From contig JAEZJL010000279.1 of the NCBI GenBank assembly GCA_023415815.1, positions 1-5,610 of the forward strand: a stretch of DNA of 5,610 bases, in the 5' to 3' direction. Every line of letters starts with the position of its first letter. Positions within the stretch are counted from its first letter, which is position 1. This stretch comes from Bacillota bacterium (GTDB lineage Bacteria; Bacillota; Clostridia; Acetivibrionales; DTU013). Of this stretch, positions 5,331-5,610 are shown piece after piece. The translations under genes were made by a program, and so were the position numbers. The notes under the pieces were generated by a model. That model ran no database searches, was not told where the DNA came from, and saw nothing but the letters and a program-made list of their open reading frames with translations.

Positions 5331-5373
5331 CACGATTCAAGGTTGCGGTATCGAACCGCAGCCTTGAACCGTG
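5331..5373 (+). other. Long intercistronic hairpin between permease and ligase
   Basis: Bases 5331-5349 pair with 5355-5373: 19 positions with only A5335/C5369 mismatched and T5343/G5361 as a wobble, around a 5-nt loop. It lies 33 nt after the permease stop and 4 nt before the ligase Shine-Dalgarno. The following sequence is TAAAAAGGGG, with no T-run, so it is not a classical terminator. It may be a 3'-end stability element for the permease mRNA or modulate ligase translation. On the minus strand the apex (5344-5360) has the exact shape of a tRNA T arm. Confidence 0.8.
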
Positions 5374-5377
5374 TAAA

Positions 5378-5384
5378 AAGGGGA
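5378..5384 (+). promoter_or_regulatory. Shine-Dalgarno of the ligase gene
   Basis: AAGGGGA lies 8 nt before ATG 5393. An in-frame ATG at 5384 overlaps the end of this tract and has no usable spacing, so 5393 is the likely start. The site begins right after the long hairpin at 5331-5373. Confidence 0.75.
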
Positions 5385-5392
5385 TGTTATTT

Positions 5393-5610
5393 ATGATCTG
5401 GAACAGTGCGATCGAATGCGCCAAAAGAGGAGAGATTGAGGAACTGCAGCTCGGGAATCTCAAGACCGCGGTGAAAAAGGCTTATGAAAATGTGCCTTTT
5501 TACCGGAAAAAGCTTGATGAAGCCGGTCTTAAGCCTGAAGACATTAAAAGCCTGAAGGACATCGAGAAAATCCCGTTCACGACAAAAGCAGACCTGAGAG
5601 ACAACTATCC
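5393..5610 (+). CDS. paaK: Phenylacetate-CoA ligase (PaaK-like), 3' end missing
   Basis: The first 72 codons are present and the frame is open to the window edge. The N-terminus MIWNSAIECAKRGEIEELQL, followed by YENVPFYRKKLDEAG and a KIPFTTKADLRDNYP stretch, is the characteristic start of PaaK-type AMP-forming ligases (usual length about 430). These adenylate an aryl-acetic acid with ATP and transfer it to CoA in the cytosol. The AMP-binding motifs lie beyond the window, so activity cannot be verified. In anaerobic Firmicutes, proteins of this type may act on phenylacetate, indoleacetate or other aryl acids. The substrate is not readable from this part. It follows the LctP-type permease on the same strand with no promoter recognised between them, so co-transcription is likely. 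Confidence 0.9.
   Translation, partial: MIWNSAIECAKRGEIEELQLGNLKTAVKKAYENVPFYRKKLDEAGLKPEDIKSLKDIEKIPFTTKADLRDNY

Noticed and set aside
5344..5360. Partial tRNA gene on the minus strand
   Set aside because: Only a T-arm shape is present. No acceptor, D arm or anticodon arm can be found around it.
5331..5373. Rho-independent terminator of the permease gene
   Set aside because: The hairpin is strong, but it is followed by TAAAAAGGGG on the plus strand and by no T-run on the minus strand.

Overview
The window looks like an ordinary chromosomal stretch from an anaerobic, Clostridia-like member of the Bacillota. The grounds are frequent ATA (Ile) and AGG (Arg) codons, A/T-rich intergenic DNA with strong rho-independent terminators, encoded CCA tails on both tRNAs, and a gene set common in anaerobic Firmicutes. 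This is inference from style and gene content. No rRNA or marker gene fixes the taxon.

Layout. (1) 1-771 (+): the 3' part of a ROK-family sugar kinase or regulator, entering from the left edge. (2) 772-1025: four tandem hairpin repeats of about 65 bp starting 4 bp after the ROK stop codon. Each ends, intact or decayed, in a stem followed by a T-run. (3) 1129-1447 (-): a complete two-gene tRNA operon, read right to left: sigma-70 promoter, tRNA with CAT anticodon (Met or Ile2), tRNA-Tyr(GTA), strong terminator. (4) About 1479-1698: a duplicated, nested-palindrome element between the tRNA promoter and the next gene. (5) 1803-3437 (+): a complete metallo-beta-lactamase/beta-CASP/RMMBL protein of the CPSF73-like RNase class, followed by two tandem terminators. 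(6) 3705-5297 (+): a complete polytopic permease of the lactate permease (LctP) family. (7) 5331-5373: a long hairpin in the short gap before (8) 5393-5610 (+): the 5' end of a phenylacetate-CoA ligase (PaaK-like) that runs off the right edge.

How the genes work together. The ROK gene, the tRNA operon and the beta-CASP nuclease are separate transcription units bounded by terminators or promoters, with no visible shared function. The permease and the acyl-CoA ligase are 95 bp apart, on the same strand, and probably form an operon that imports an organic (possibly aryl-acetic) acid and activates it to its CoA thioester. The hairpin between them could set their relative expression.

The main non-routine signals are non-coding: the four-unit hairpin array after the ROK gene, where one stem shows paired changes; the duplicated nested palindrome upstream of the nuclease; and the long hairpin with a tRNA T-arm-like apex. 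Smaller oddities are a C at the normally invariant T55 of tRNA-Tyr and several non-consensus active-site positions in the ROK protein. No phage, CRISPR, toxin-antitoxin or defence system is visible.
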